From NCBI GenBank assembly GCA_038025085.1, contig CM076148.1:16136501-16200500 (forward strand): a DNA stretch of 64,000 bases, written 5' to 3'. Below are positions 31,969 through 42,760 of the stretch, in pieces. The translations under genes and the position numbers were made by a program. The DNA comes from Tetragonia tetragonoides. Its lineage: Eukaryota; Streptophyta; Magnoliopsida; Caryophyllales; Aizoaceae. The notes beneath the pieces are model-generated. The model was given only the letters and a program-made list of their open reading frames with translations. It was not told where the DNA came from and searched no databases. Every line of letters begins with the position of its first letter. The first letter of the stretch is position 1.

Positions 31969-32086
31969 GGGTGCAACACGAGGACTTCAAAGGAGGTCAC
32001 CCATACTAGTACTACTCTCGCCCAAGCACGCTTAACTGCGGAGTTCTGATGGGATCCGGTGCATTAGTGCTGGTATGATCGCACCC
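31969..32086 (-). rRNA. 5S rRNA: 5S rRNA gene, copy 95
   Basis: 118 nt. Variants G82T, G97T, G98T. The 3' flank lacks the usual tgaagatttaaa word. Confidence 0.97.
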
Positions 32087-32309
32087 ATCAAACTATTGCA
32101 CAATATTTGTTTTAACCTTGTTCTTACAGTCATTTCGCACTTTTCGTGTGTCTCTTTTATACGAAAATCAACGGTTTCTACATTAAACACAACACGTCTC
32201 CCGAAATCTTTTATACTAGTGTTTTCTGATGTTAAACAGCGTTTTAAATAAGGCTACATAAAAATAAAAAAAATAAAAAAAAAATTTAAAAAAATGAAGA
32301 TTTAAAAAA

Positions 32310-32427
32310 GGGTGCAACACGAGGACCTCCAAGGAGGTCACCCATCCTAGTACTACTCTCGCCCAAGCACGCTTGACTGCGGAGTTCTGATGGGATCCGG
32401 TGTATTAGTGGGGGTATAATCGCACCC
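32310..32427 (-). rRNA. 5S rRNA: 5S rRNA gene, copy 96
   Basis: 118 nt. Variants C10T, A16C, G17C, G25A, T53C, G97T, A101G. Confidence 0.95.
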
Positions 32428-32648
32428 ATCAAACTATTGCACAATATTTGTTTTAACCTTGTTCTTAGAGTCATTTCTCACTTTTTGTGTGACTCTTTTT
32501 ATTCGAAAATCAACGGTTTGTACTTAAAACACACCACGTCTACCGAAATCTTTTATACTAGTGTTTTCTGATTCTAAACAGCGTTTTAAATAAGGCTACA
32601 TAAAAATAAAAAAAATAAAAAAAAATTAAAAAAATAAAGATTCAAAAA

Positions 32649-32767
32649 GGGGTGCAACACGAGGACTTCCCAGGAGGTCACCCATCCTTGTACTACTCTC
32701 GCCCAAGCACGCTTAACTGCGGAGTTCTGATGGGATTCGGTGCATTAGTGCTGGCATGATCGCACCC
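32649..32767 (-). rRNA. 5S rRNA: 5S rRNA gene, copy 97 (5' end duplicated)
   Basis: 119-nt core. Variants A13G, G31A, T79A. Extra segment 32768-32800. Confidence 0.95.
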
Positions 32768-32800
32768 ATCCGGTGCATTAGTGCTGGTATGATCGCACCC
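32768..32800 (-). repeat. 33-bp 5'-end duplication, copy 97
   Basis: Consensus segment; core marked A13G and G31A. Confidence 0.95.
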
Positions 32801-33011
32801 ATCAAACTGTTGCCCAATATTTGTTTTAACCTTGTTCTTACCGTCATTTCTCACTTTTCGTGTGTCTCTTTTATTCGAAAATCAACGGTTTGTATTTAAA
32901 ACACAACACGTCTCCCGAAATCTTTTATACTAGTGTTTTCTGATTCTAAACGGCGTTTTAAATAAGGCTACATAAAAATAAAAAAAAAATTAAAAAAATG
33001 AAGATTCATAA

Positions 33012-33130
33012 GGGGTGCAACACGAGGACTTCCCAGGAGGTCACCCATCCTAGTACTACTCTTGCCCAAGCACGCTTAACTGCGGATTTCTGATGGGATC
33101 CATTGCATTAGTACTGGTATGATCGGGCCT
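33012..33130 (-). rRNA. 5S rRNA: 5S rRNA gene, copy 98 (diverged)
   Basis: 119 nt. Variants G1A, T4C, G5C, C18T, C28A, C29T, C44A, G68A. The 5' strand of helix I is badly altered; likely non-functional. Confidence 0.93.
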
Positions 33131-33350
33131 ATCAATCTATTGCACAATATTTGTTTTAACATTGTTCTTACAGCCATTTCTCACTTTTCGTGTGTCTCTT
33201 TTATTCGAAAATCAACGGTTTGTACGTAAAACCCAACACGTCTCCCGAAAACTTTTATACTACTGTTTTCTGATTCTAAACAGCGTTTTAAATAAGGCTA
33301 TATAAAAATAAAAAAAAATAAAAAAAAATTAAAAAAATAAAGATTTAAAA

Positions 33351-33468
33351 GGGTGCAATACGAGGACTTCCCAGGAGGTCACCCATCCTAGTACTACTCT
33401 CGCCCAAGCACGCTTCACTGCGGAGTTCTGATGGGATCCGGTGAATTAGTGGGAGTATGTTCGCACCC
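33351..33468 (-). rRNA. 5S rRNA: 5S rRNA gene, copy 99
   Basis: 118 nt. Variants T9A, C15T, A16C, G17C, G25T, T53G, G110A. Confidence 0.95.
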
Positions 33469-33689
33469 ATCAAACTATTGCACAATATTTGTTTTAACCT
33501 TGTTCTTACAGTCATTTCGCACTTTTCGTGTGACTCTTTTATTCGAAAATCAACGGTTTGTACTTAAAACATAACACGTCTACCGAAATCTTTTATACTA
33601 GTGTTTTCTGATTCTAAACAGCGTTTTAAATAAGGCTACATAAAAATAAAAAAAATAAAAAAAATTTAAAAAAATTAAGATTAAAAAAA

Positions 33690-33808
33690 GGGGTGTAACA
33701 CGGGGACTTCCCAGGAGGTCACCCATCCTAGTACTACTCTCGCCCAAGCACGCTTAACTGCGGAGTTCTGATGGGATTCGGTGCATTAGTGCTGGCATGA
33801 TCGCACCC
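33690..33808 (-). rRNA. 5S rRNA: 5S rRNA gene, copy 100 (5' end duplicated)
   Basis: 119-nt core. Variants A13G, G31A, T106C, G113A. Extra segment 33809-33841. Confidence 0.95.
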
Positions 33809-33841
33809 ATCTGGTGCATTAGTGCTGGTATGATCGCACCC
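33809..33841 (-). repeat. 33-bp 5'-end duplication, copy 100
   Basis: Segment with one change at position 31 (atctggtgc on the plus strand); core marked A13G and G31A as in copy 97. Confidence 0.95.
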
Positions 33842-34061
33842 ATCAAACTGTTGCACAATATTTGTTTTAACCATGTTCTTAACGTCATTTCTCACTTTTC
33901 GTGTCTCTTTTATTCGAAAATCAACGGTTTGTATTTAAAACACAACACGTCTCCCGAAATCTTTTATACTAGTGTTTTCTGATTCTAAACAGCGTTTTAA
34001 ATAAGGCTACATAAAAATAAAAAAAATTTAAAAAAAATTTTAAAAAATGAAGATTAAAAAA

Positions 34062-34180
34062 GGGGTAAAACACAAGGACTTCCCAAGAGGTCACCCATCC
34101 TAGTACTACTCTCGCCCAAGCACGCTTAACTGCGGATTTCTGATGGGATCCAGTGCATTAGTGCTGGTATGATCGCACCA
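34062..34180 (-). rRNA. 5S rRNA: 5S rRNA gene, copy 101
   Basis: 119 nt. Variants G1T, C29T, C44A, C95T, C107T, G113T, C114T. Founder-like member of the G1T/C29T/C44A/C95T/C107T family (101, 106, 111, 128). Confidence 0.95.
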
Positions 34181-34398
34181 ATTAATCTATTGCACAATAT
34201 TTGTTTTAACCTTGTTCTTACAGCCATTTCTCACTTTTCGTGTGTCTCTTTTATTCGAAAATCAACGGTTTGGACTTAAAACACAACACGTCTACCGAAA
34301 TCTTTTATACTAGTGTTTTCTGATTCTAAACAGCGTTTTAAATAAGGCTACATAAAAATAAAAAAATTAAAAAAATTAAAAAAATAAAGATTCAAAAA

Positions 34399-34517
34399 GG
34401 GGTGCAACACGAGGACTTCCCAGGAGGTCACCCATCCTAGTACTACTCTCGCCCAAGCACGCCTAACTGCGGAGTTCTGATGGGATCCGGTGCATTAGTG
34501 CTGGTATGATCGCACCC
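34399..34517 (-). rRNA. 5S rRNA: 5S rRNA gene, copy 102 (5' end duplicated)
   Basis: 119-nt core with a single variant, A55G. Extra segment 34518-34550. Its 5' half matches copy 124, 7541 bp away. Confidence 0.95.
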
Positions 34518-34550
34518 ATCCGGTGCATTAGTGCTGGTATGATCGCACCC
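34518..34550 (-). repeat. 33-bp 5'-end duplication, copy 102
   Basis: Both core and segment are consensus over 1-33. Confidence 0.95.
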
Positions 34551-34761
34551 ATCAAACTGTTGCACAATATTTGTTTTAACCTTGTTCTTACAGTCATTTC
34601 TCACTTTTCGTGTGTCTCTTTTATTCGAAAATCAACGGTTTGTACTTAAAACACAACACGTCTCCCGAAATCTTTTATACTAGTGTTTTCTGATTCTAAA
34701 CAGCGTTTTAAATAAGGCTACATAAAAATTAAAAAAATAAAAAAAATGAAGATTTAAAAAA

Positions 34762-34879
34762 GGGTGCAACACGAGGACTTCCAAGGAGGTCACCCATACT
34801 ATTACTACTCTCGCCCAAGCATGCTTAACTGCGGAGTTCTGATGGGATCCGGTGCATTAGTGCTGGTATGATCGCACCC
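34762..34879 (-). rRNA. 5S rRNA: 5S rRNA gene, copy 103
   Basis: 118 nt. Variants G58A, C78A, G82T, G97T. Partner 125. Confidence 0.97.
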
Positions 34880-35101
34880 ATCAAACTGTTGCACAATATT
34901 TGTTTTAACCTTGTTCTTACAGTCATTTCTCACTTTTCGTGTGTCTCTTTTATTCGAAAATCAACGGCTTCTACTTAAAACACAACACGTCTCCCGAAAT
35001 CTTTTATACTAGTGTTTTCTGATTCTAAACAGCGTTTTAAATAAGGCTACATAAATATAAAAAAAATAAAAAAAAAAATTAAAAAATGAAGATTTAAAAA
35101 T

Positions 35102-35219
35102 GGGTGCAACACGAGGACTTCCAAGGAGGTCACCCATCCTAGTACTACTCTCGCCCAAGCACGCTTCACTGCGGAGTTCTGATGGGATCCGATGAATTAG
35201 TGCGGGTATGATCGCACCC
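35102..35219 (-). rRNA. 5S rRNA: 5S rRNA gene, copy 104
   Basis: 118 nt. Variants A16C, G25T, C28T, T53G, G97T. Partner 126. Confidence 0.96.
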
Positions 35220-35440
35220 ATCAAACTATTGCACAATATTTGTTTTAACCTTGTTCTTACAGTCATTTCGCACTTTTCGTGTGACTCTTTTATTCGAAAA
35301 TCAACGGTTTGTACTTAAAACACAACACGTCTACCGAAATCTTTTATCCTAGTGTTTTCTGATTCTAAACAGGGTTTTAAATAAGGCTACATAAAAATAA
35401 AAATAAAAAAATAAAATTTAAAAAAATGAAGATTTAAAAA

Positions 35441-35559
35441 GTGGTGCAACACGAGGACTTCCCAGGAGGTCACCCATCTTAGTACTACTCTCGCCCAAGC
35501 ACGCTTAACTGCGGAGTTCTGATGGGATCCGGTGCATTAGTGCTGGAATGATCGCACCC
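35441..35559 (-). rRNA. 5S rRNA: 5S rRNA gene, copy 105 (5' end duplicated)
   Basis: 119-nt core. Variants A13T, G81A, C118A. Extra segment 35560-35592. Its 5' flank has lost one A next to the -13/-12 GC (ttgcacatattt). Confidence 0.95.
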
Positions 35560-35592
35560 ATCCGGTGCATTAGTGCTGGTATGATCGCACCC
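35560..35592 (-). repeat. 33-bp 5'-end duplication, copy 105
   Basis: Consensus segment; core has A13T where most relatives have A13G. Confidence 0.95.
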
Positions 35593-35812
35593 ATCAAACT
35601 GTTGCACATATTTGTTTTAACCATGTTCTTAACGTCATTTCTCACTTTTCGTGTCTCTTTTATTCGAAAATCATCGGTTTGTACTTAAAACACAACACGT
35701 CTCCCGAAATCTTTTATACTAGTGTTTTCTGATTCTAAACAGCGTTTCAAATAAGGCTACATAAAAATAAAAAAAATTTAAAAAAAAATTTAAAAAAATG
35801 AAGATTACAAAA

Positions 35813-35931
35813 GGGGTGCAACACAAGGACTTCCCAAGAGGTCACCCATCCTAGTACTACTCTCGCCCAAGCACGCTTAACTGCGGATTTCTGATGGGAT
35901 CCAGTGCATTAGTGCTGGTATGATCGCACCA
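35813..35931 (-). rRNA. 5S rRNA: 5S rRNA gene, copy 106
   Basis: 119 nt. Variants G1T, C29T, C44A, C95T, C107T. First base is a pyrimidine, unusual for Pol III initiation. Confidence 0.96.
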
Positions 35932-36155
35932 ATCAATCTATTGCACAATATTTGTTTTAACCTTGTTCTTACAGCCATTTCTCACTTTTCGTGTGTCTCT
36001 TTTATTCGAAAATCAACGGTTTGTACGTAAAACACAACACGTCTCCCAAAAACTTTTATACTAGTGTTTTCTGATTCTAAACAGCGTTTTAAATAAGGCT
36101 ACATAAAAATAAAAAAAAAAATAAAAAACATTTAAAAAAATGAAGATTTAAAAAA

Positions 36156-36273
36156 GGGTGCAACACGAGGACTTCCCAGGAGGTCACCCATCCTAGTACT
36201 ACTATCGCCCAAGCACGCTTCACTGCAAAGTTCTGATGGGATCCGGTGTATTAGTGCTGGTATGATCGCACCT
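36156..36273 (-). rRNA. 5S rRNA: 5S rRNA gene, copy 107
   Basis: 118 nt. Variants G1A, G25A, C46T, C47T, T53G, G70T. Close to copies 114, 129, 134. Confidence 0.96.
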
Positions 36274-36492
36274 ATCAAACTGTTGCACAATATTTGTTTT
36301 AACCTTGTTCTTACAGTCATTTCTAACTTTTCATGTGTCTCTTTTATTCGAAAACCAACGGTTTCTACTTAAAACAAAACACGTCTTCCGAAATCTTTTA
36401 TACAAGTGTTTTCTGATTCTAAACAGCGTTTTAAATAAGGCTACATAAAAATAAAAAATAAAAAAAAAATTTAAAAAATGAATATTTAAAAA

Positions 36493-36611
36493 GGGGTGCA
36501 ACACGAGGACTTCCCAGGAGGTCACCCATCCTAGTACTTCTATCGCCCAAGCACGCTTCACTGCGAAGTTCTGATGGGATCCGGTGTATTAGTGCTGGTA
36601 TGATCGCACCT
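36493..36611 (-). rRNA. 5S rRNA: 5S rRNA gene, copy 108
   Basis: 119 nt. Variants G1A, G25A, C46T, T53G, G70T, T73A. Partner 130. Confidence 0.96.
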
Positions 36612-36825
36612 ATCAAACTGTTGCACAATATTTGTTTTAACCTTGTTCTTACAGTCATTTCTAACTTTTCATGTGTCTCTTTTATTCGAAAATCAACGGA
36701 ATCTACTTAAAACACAACACGTCTCCCGAAATCTTTTATACTAGTGTTTTCTGATTCTAAATAGCGTTTTAAATAAGGCTACATAAATATAAAAAAAAAA
36801 TTTAAAAAAATGAAGTTTTAAAAAT

Positions 36826-36943
36826 GGGTGCAACACGAGGACTTCCAAGGAGGTCACCCATCCAAGTACTACTCTCGCCCAAGCACGCTTAACTGCGGAG
36901 TTCTGATGGGATCCGATGAATTAGTGCGCGTATGATCGCACCC
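36826..36943 (-). rRNA. 5S rRNA: 5S rRNA gene, copy 109
   Basis: 118 nt. Variants C15G, A16C, G25T, C28T, A80T, G97T. Partner 131. Confidence 0.96.
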
Positions 36944-37164
36944 ATCAAACTATTGCACAATATTTGTTTTAACCTTGTTCTTACAGTCATTTCGCACTTT
37001 TCGTGTGACTCTTTTATTCGAAAATCAACGGTTTGTACTTAAAACACAACACGTCTACCGAAATCTTTTATCCTAGTGTTTGCTGATTCTAAACAGCGTT
37101 TTAAATAAGGCTACATAAAAATAAAAATAAAAAAATAAAATTTAAAAAAATGAAGATTTAAAAA

Positions 37165-37283
37165 GGGGTGCAACACGAGGACTTCCCAGGAGGTCACCCA
37201 TCCTAGTACTACTCTCGCCCAAGCACGCTTAACTGCGGAGTTCTGATGGGATCCGGTGCATTAGTGCTGGCATGATCGCACCC
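37165..37283 (-). rRNA. 5S rRNA: 5S rRNA gene, copy 110 (5' end duplicated)
   Basis: 119-nt core with one variant, A13G. Extra segment 37284-37316. Partner 132. Confidence 0.95.
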
Positions 37284-37316
37284 ATCCGGTGCATTAGTGC
37301 TGGTATGATCGCACCC
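37284..37316 (-). repeat. 33-bp 5'-end duplication, copy 110
   Basis: Consensus segment; core A13G. Confidence 0.95.
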
Positions 37317-37538
37317 ATCAAACTGTTGCACAATATTTGTTTTAACCATGTTCTTAATGTCATTTCTCACTTTTCGTGTGTCTCTTTTATTCGAAAATCA
37401 TCGGTTTGTACTTAAAACACAACACGTCTCCCGAAATCTTTTATACTAGTGTTTTCTGATTCTAAACAGCGTTTTAAATAAGGCTACATAAAAATAAAAA
37501 AAATTAAAAATAAATTTAAAAAAATGAAGATTACAAAA

Positions 37539-37657
37539 GGGGTGCAACACAAGGACTTCCCAAGAGGTCACCCATCCTAGTACTACTCTCGCCCAAGCAA
37601 GCTAAACTGCGGATTTCTGATGGGATCCAGTGCATTAGTGCTGGTATGATCGCACCA
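37539..37657 (-). rRNA. 5S rRNA: 5S rRNA gene, copy 111
   Basis: 119 nt. Variants G1T, C29T, C44A, A54T, G58T, C95T, C107T. Its 3' half resembles that of hybrid copy 133. Confidence 0.96.
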
Positions 37658-37880
37658 ATCAATCTATTGCACAATATTTGTTTTAACCTTGTTCTTACAG
37701 CCATTTCTCACTTTTCGTGTGTCTCTTTTATTCGAAAATCAACGGTTTGTACGTAAAACCCAACACGTCTCCTGAAATCTTTTATACTAGTGTTTTCTGA
37801 TTCTAAACAGCGTTTTAAATAAGGCTACATAAAAATAAAAAAAAATAAAAAAACATTTAAAAAAATGAAGATTTAAAAAA

Positions 37881-37998
37881 GCGTGCAACACGAGGACTTC
37901 CCAGGAGGTCACCCATCCTAGTACTACTCTCGCTCAAGCACGCTTAACTACGGAGTTCTGATGGGATCCGGTGCATTAGTGCTGGTATGATCGCACCC
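37881..37998 (-). rRNA. 5S rRNA: 5S rRNA gene, copy 112
   Basis: 118 nt. Variants C49T, G65A, C117G. No partner in the right arm of the 7.5-kb duplication. Confidence 0.96.
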
Positions 37999-38219
37999 AT
38001 CAAACTGTTGCACAATATTTGTTTTAACCTTGTTCTTACAGTCATTTCTCACTTTTCGTGTGTTTCTTTTATTCGAACATCAACGGTTTGTACTTAAAAC
38101 ACAACACGTCTCCCGAAATCTTTTATACTAGTGTTTTCTGATTCTAAACAGCGTTTTAAATAAGGCTACATAAAAATAAAAAAAATAAAAAAAAATTTAA
38201 AAAAATGAAGATTTAAAAC

Positions 38220-38337
38220 GGGGTGCAACACGAGGACTTCCCAGGAGGTCACCCATCCTAGTACTACTCTCGCCCAAGCACGCTTAACTGCGGAGTTCTA
38301 ATGGGATTCGGTGCATTAGTGCTGGTATGACACAACC
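38220..38337 (-). rRNA. 5S rRNA: 5S rRNA gene, copy 113
   Basis: 118 nt with one base lost near position 8. Variants G3T, C6T, G31A, C39T. Its 5' half and upstream spacer resemble copy 133. Confidence 0.94.
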
Positions 38338-38558
38338 ATCAATCTATTGCACAATATTTGTTTTAACCTTGTTCTTACAGCCATTTCTCACTTTTCGTGT
38401 GTCTCTTTTATTCGAAAATCAACGGTTTGTACGTAAAACCCAACACGTCTCCCGAAAACCTTTATACTAGTGTTTTCTGATTCTAAACAGCGTTTTAAAT
38501 AAGGCTACATAAAAATAAAAAAAATAAAAAAACATTTAAAAAAATGAATATTTAAAAA

Positions 38559-38677
38559 GGGGTGCAACACGAGGACTTCCCAGGAGGTCACCCATCCTAG
38601 TACTACTATCGCCCAAGCACGCTTCACTGCAAAGTTCTGATGGGATCCGGTGTATTAGTGCTGGTATGATCGCACCT
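38559..38677 (-). rRNA. 5S rRNA: 5S rRNA gene, copy 114
   Basis: 119 nt. Variants G1A, G25A, C46T, C47T, T53G, G70T. Partner 134. Confidence 0.96.
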
Positions 38678-38896
38678 ATCAAACTGTTGCACAATATTTG
38701 TTTTAACCTTGTTCTTACAGTCATTTCTAACTTTTCATGTGTCTCTTTGATTCGAAAATCAACGGTTTCTACTTAAAACAAAACACGTCTCCCGAAATCT
38801 TTTATACAAGTGTTTTCTGATTCTAAACAGCGTTTTAAATAAGGCTACATAAAAATAAAAAATAAAAAAAAAAATTAAAAAATGAAGATTTAAAAA

Positions 38897-39015
38897 GGGG
38901 TGCAACACGAGGACTTCCCAGGAGGTCACCCATCCTAGTACTACTGTCGCCCAAGCACGCTTCACTGCGAAGTTCTGATGGGATCCGGTGTATTAGTGCT
39001 AGTATGATCGCACCT
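38897..39015 (-). rRNA. 5S rRNA: 5S rRNA gene, copy 115
   Basis: 119 nt. Variants G1A, C15T, G25A, C46T, T53G, G70C. Partner 135. Confidence 0.96.
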
Positions 39016-39236
39016 ATCAAACTGTTGCACAATATTTGTTTTAACCTTGTTCTTACAGTCATTTCCAACTTTTCATGTGTCTCTTTTATTCGAAAATCAA
39101 CGGTTTCTACATAAAACACAACATGTCTCCCGAAATCTTTTATACTAGTGTTTTCTGATTCTAAACAGCGTTTTAAATAAGGCTACATAAAAATAAAAAT
39201 AAAAAAATAAAATTTAAAAAAATGAAGATTTAAAAA

Positions 39237-39355
39237 GGGGTGCAACACGAGGACTTCCCAGGATGTCACCCATCCTAGTACTACTCTCGCCCAAGCACGC
39301 TTGACTGCGGAGTTCTGATGGGATCCGGTGCATTAGTGCTGGTATTATCGCACCC
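39237..39355 (-). rRNA. 5S rRNA: 5S rRNA gene, copy 116
   Basis: 119 nt. Variants C10A, T53C, C92A. First unit of a four-unit block; partners 120 and 136. Confidence 0.97.
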
Positions 39356-39564
39356 ATCAAACTATTGCATAATATTTTTTTTAACCTTGTTCTTATAGCC
39401 ATTTCTCACTTTTCGTGTGTCTCTTTTATTCGAAAATCAACGGTTTGTACGTAAAATCTAACACGTCTCCCGAAATCTTTTATACTAGTGTTTTCTGACT
39501 CTATACAGCGTATTAAATAAGGCTACATAAAAAAAAAAAAATTAAAAAAATGAAGATTTAAAAA

Positions 39565-39683
39565 GGGGTGCAACACGAGGACTTCCCAAGAGGTGACCCA
39601 TCCTAGTACTACTCTCTCCCAAGCACGCTTAATTGCGGAGTTCTAATGGGATCCGATGCATTAGTGCTGGTACGATCGCACCC
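39565..39683 (-). rRNA. 5S rRNA: 5S rRNA gene, copy 117
   Basis: 119 nt. Variants A11G, C28T, C39T, G51A, C67A, G89C, C95T. Partners 121 and 137. Confidence 0.95.
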
Positions 39684-39907
39684 ATCAAACTATTGCACAA
39701 TATTTGTTTTAACCTTGTTCTTACAGCCATTTCTCACTTTTCGTGTGTCTCTTTTATTCGAAAATCAGCGGTTTGTACGTAAAACCCAACACGTCTCCCA
39801 AAATCTTTTATACTAGTGTTTTTTGATTCTAAACAGCGTTTTAAATAAGGCTACATAAAAATAAAAAAAAATTAAAAAAAAAAATTAGAAAAATGTAGAT
39901 TTAAAAA

Positions 39908-40026
39908 GGGGTGTAACACGAGGACTTCCCAGGAGGTCACCCATCCTAGTACTACTCTCGCCCAAGCACGCTTCACTGCGGAGTTCTGATGGGATCCGGT
40001 GCATTAGTGCTGGTATGATCGCACCC
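39908..40026 (-). rRNA. 5S rRNA: 5S rRNA gene, copy 118
   Basis: 119 nt. Variants T53G, G113A. Upstream flank ttgcaaaatactt is altered. Partners 122 and 138. Confidence 0.97.
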
Positions 40027-40249
40027 ATCAATCTATTGCAAAATACTTGTTTAACCTTGTTCTTATAGCCATTTCTCACTTTTCGTGTGTCTCTTAAATT
40101 CGAAAATCAACGGTTTGTACGTAAAATCCAACAGTCTCCCGAAAACTTTTATACTAGTGTTTTTTGAATCCAAAACAGCGTTTTAAATAAGGTTACATAA
40201 AAATAAAAAAAAAATAAAAAAAATTTTAAAAAAATGAAGATTTAAAAAA

Positions 40250-40367
40250 GAGTGCAACACGAGGACTTCCCAGGAGGTCACCCATCCTAGTACTACTCTC
40301 GCCCAAGCACGCTTAACTGCGGATTTCTGATGGGATCCGGTGCATTAGTGCTGGTATTATCGCACCC
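40250..40367 (-). rRNA. 5S rRNA: 5S rRNA gene, copy 119
   Basis: 118 nt. Variants C10A, C44A, C117T. Partners 123 and 139. Confidence 0.97.
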
Positions 40368-40588
40368 ATCAAACTATTGCACAATATTTGTTTTAACCTT
40401 GTTCTTATAGTCATTTCTCACTTTTCGTGTGTCTCTTTTATTCGAAAATCAACGGTTTCTACTTAAAACACAACATGTCTCCCGAAATCTTTTATACTAG
40501 TGTTTTCTGATTCTAAACAGCGTTTTAAATAAGGCTACATAAAAATAAAAATAAAAAAATAAAATTTAAAAAAATGAAGATTTAAAAA

Positions 40589-40707
40589 GGGGTGCAACAC
40601 GAGGACTTCCCAGGATGTCACCCATCCTAGTACTACTCTCGCCCAAGCACGCTTGACTGCGGAGTTCTGATGGGATCCGGTGCATTAGTGCTGGTATTAT
40701 CGCACCC
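40589..40707 (-). rRNA. 5S rRNA: 5S rRNA gene, copy 120
   Basis: 119 nt. Variants C10A, T53C, C92A, identical to copy 116. Confidence 0.97.
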
Positions 40708-40928
40708 ATCAAACTATTGCATAATATTTTTTTTAACCTTGTTCTTATAGCCATTTCTCACTTTTCGTGTGTCTCTTATATTCGAAAATCAACGGTTTGT
40801 ACGTAAAATCTAACACGTCTCCCGAAATCTTTTATACTAGTGTTTTCTGACTCTATACAGCGTATTAAATAAGGCTACATAAAAATAAAAAAATAAAATT
40901 AAAATTAAAAAAAATGAAGATTTAAAAA

Positions 40929-41047
40929 GGGGTGCAACACGAGGACTTCCCAAGAGGTCACCCATCCTAGTACTACTCTCTCCCAAGCACGCTTAATTGC
41001 GGAGTTCTAATGGGATCCGATGCATTAGTGCTGGTACGATCGCACCC
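40929..41047 (-). rRNA. 5S rRNA: 5S rRNA gene, copy 121
   Basis: 119 nt. Variants A11G, C28T, C39T, G51A, C67A, C95T. Confidence 0.95.
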
Positions 41048-41259
41048 ATCAAACTATTGCACAATATTTGTTTTAACCTTGTTCTTACAGCCATTTCTCA
41101 CTTTTCGTGTGTCTCTTTTATTCGAAAATCAGCGGTTTGTACGTAAAACCCAACACGTCTCCCAAAATCTTTTATACTAGTGTTTTTTGATTCTAAACAG
41201 CGTTTTAAATAAGGCTACATAAAAATAAAAAAAAAATTAAAAAAATGAAGATTTAAAAA

Positions 41260-41378
41260 GGGGTGCAACACGAGGACTTCCCAGGAGGTCACCCATCCTA
41301 GTACTACTCTCGCCCAAGCACGCTTCACTGCGGAGTTCTGATTGGATCCGGTGCATTAGTGCTGGTATGATCGCACCC
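41260..41378 (-). rRNA. 5S rRNA: 5S rRNA gene, copy 122
   Basis: 119 nt. Variants C36A, T53G. Confidence 0.97.
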
Positions 41379-41601
41379 ATCAATCTATTGCAAAATATTT
41401 GTTTAACCTTGTTCTTACAGCCATTTCTCACTTTTCGTGTGTCTCTTAAATTCGAAAATCAACGGTTTGTACGTAAAATCCAACAGTCTCCCGAAAACTT
41501 TTATACTAGTGTTTTCTGAATCTAAACAGCGTTTTAAATAAGGCTAGATAAAAATTAAAAAAAAAATCAAAAAAATTTTAAAAAAATGAAGATTTAAAAA
41601 A

Positions 41602-41719
41602 GAGTGCAACACGAGGACTTCCCAGGAGGTCACCCATCCTAGTACTACTCTCGCCCAAGCACGCTTAACTGCGGAGCTCTGATGGGATCCGGTGCATTAG
41701 TGCTGGTATTATCGCACCC
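41602..41719 (-). rRNA. 5S rRNA: 5S rRNA gene, copy 123
   Basis: 118 nt. Variants C10A, A43G, C117T. Confidence 0.97.
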
Positions 41720-41939
41720 ATCAAACTATTGCACAATATTTGTTTTAACCTTGTTCTTACAGCCATTTCTCACTTTTCGTGTGTCTCTTTTATTCGAAAA
41801 TCAACGGTTTGTACGTAAAATCTAACATGTCTCCCGAAATCTTTCATACTAGTGTTTTCTGATTCTATACATCGTTTTAAATAAAGCTACATAAAAATAA
41901 AAAATTAAAAATAAATTTAAAAAAATGAAGATTTAAAAA

Positions 41940-42058
41940 GGGGTGCAACACGAGGACTTCCCAGGAGATCACCCATCCTAGAACTACTCTCGCCCAAGCA
42001 CGCTTAACTGCGGAGTTCTGATGGGATCCGGTGCATTAGTGCTGGTATGATCGCACCC
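41940..42058 (-). rRNA. 5S rRNA: 5S rRNA gene, copy 124 (junction hybrid, 5' end duplicated)
   Basis: 119-nt core. Variants A77T, C91T. The 3' side (A77T and the flanking spacer) matches copy 140, while the 5' side with its 33-bp duplication (42059-42091) matches copy 102. It is therefore the apparent crossover point of the 7.54-kb duplication. Confidence 0.93.
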
Positions 42059-42091
42059 ATCCGGTGCATTAGTGCTGGTATGATCGCACCC
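42059..42091 (-). repeat. 33-bp 5'-end duplication, copy 124
   Basis: As in copy 102, without A13G in the core, supporting descent of this side of the gene from copy 102. Confidence 0.95.
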
Positions 42092-42302
42092 ATCAAACTG
42101 TTGCACAATATTTGTTTCAACCTTGTTCTGACAGTCATTTCTCACTTTTCGTGTGTCTCTTTTATTCGAAAATCAACGGTTTGTACTTAAAACACAACAC
42201 GTCTCCCGAAATCTTTTATACTAGTGTTTTCTGATTCTAAACAGCGTTTTAAATAAGGCTACATAAAAATTAAAAAAATAAAAAAAATGAAGATTTAAAA
42301 AA

Positions 42303-42420
42303 GGGTGCAACACGAGGACTTCCAAGGAGGTCACCCATACTAGTACTACTCTCGCCCAAGCATGCTTAACTGCGGAGTTCTGATGGGATCCGGTGCATTA
42401 GTGCTGGTATGATCGCACCC
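42303..42420 (-). rRNA. 5S rRNA: 5S rRNA gene, copy 125
   Basis: 118 nt. Variants G58A, G82T, G97T. Confidence 0.97.
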
Positions 42421-42642
42421 ATCAAACTGTTGCACAATATTTGTTTTAACCTTGTTCTTACAGTCATTTCTCACTTTTCGTGTGTCTCTTTTATTCGAAA
42501 ATCAACGGTTTCTACTTAAAACACAACACGTCTCCCGAAATCTTTTATACTAGTGTTTTCTGATTCTAAACAGCGTTTTAAATAAGGCTACATAAATATA
42601 AAAAAAATAAAAAAAAAATTTAAAAAATGAAGATTTAAAAAT

Positions 42643-42760
42643 GGGTGCAACACGAGGACTTCCAAGGAGGTCACCCATCCTAGTACTACTCTCGCCCAAG
42701 CACGCTTCACTGCGGAGTTCTGATGGGATCCGATGAATTAGTGCGGGTATGATCGCACCC
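42643..42760 (-). rRNA. 5S rRNA: 5S rRNA gene, copy 126
   Basis: 118 nt. Variants A16C, G25T, C28T, T53G, G97T, identical to copy 104. Confidence 0.96.

Larger units (their letters stand above)
39237..40588 (-). repeat. Four-unit block, first of two in tandem (copies 116-119)
   Basis: Repeated at 40589-41939 with offsets of 1352, 1364, 1352 and 1352 bp. The variant sets C10A/T53C/C92A, then A11G/C28T/C39T/G51A/C67A, recur in order. Confidence 0.93.
34399..41939 (-). repeat. Left arm of a 7.54-kb tandem duplication (copies 102-123)
   Basis: Copies 103-111 match 125-133 at 7538-7549 bp, and copies 114-119 match 134-139 at 6865-6879 bp. Shared rare variants, spacer words and 33-bp segments support descent from one block. 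Confidence 0.93.
40589..41939 (-). repeat. Four-unit block, second of two in tandem (copies 120-123)
   Basis: Same order of subtypes as copies 116-119. A third instance is copies 136-139 in the right arm of the large duplication. Confidence 0.93.
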
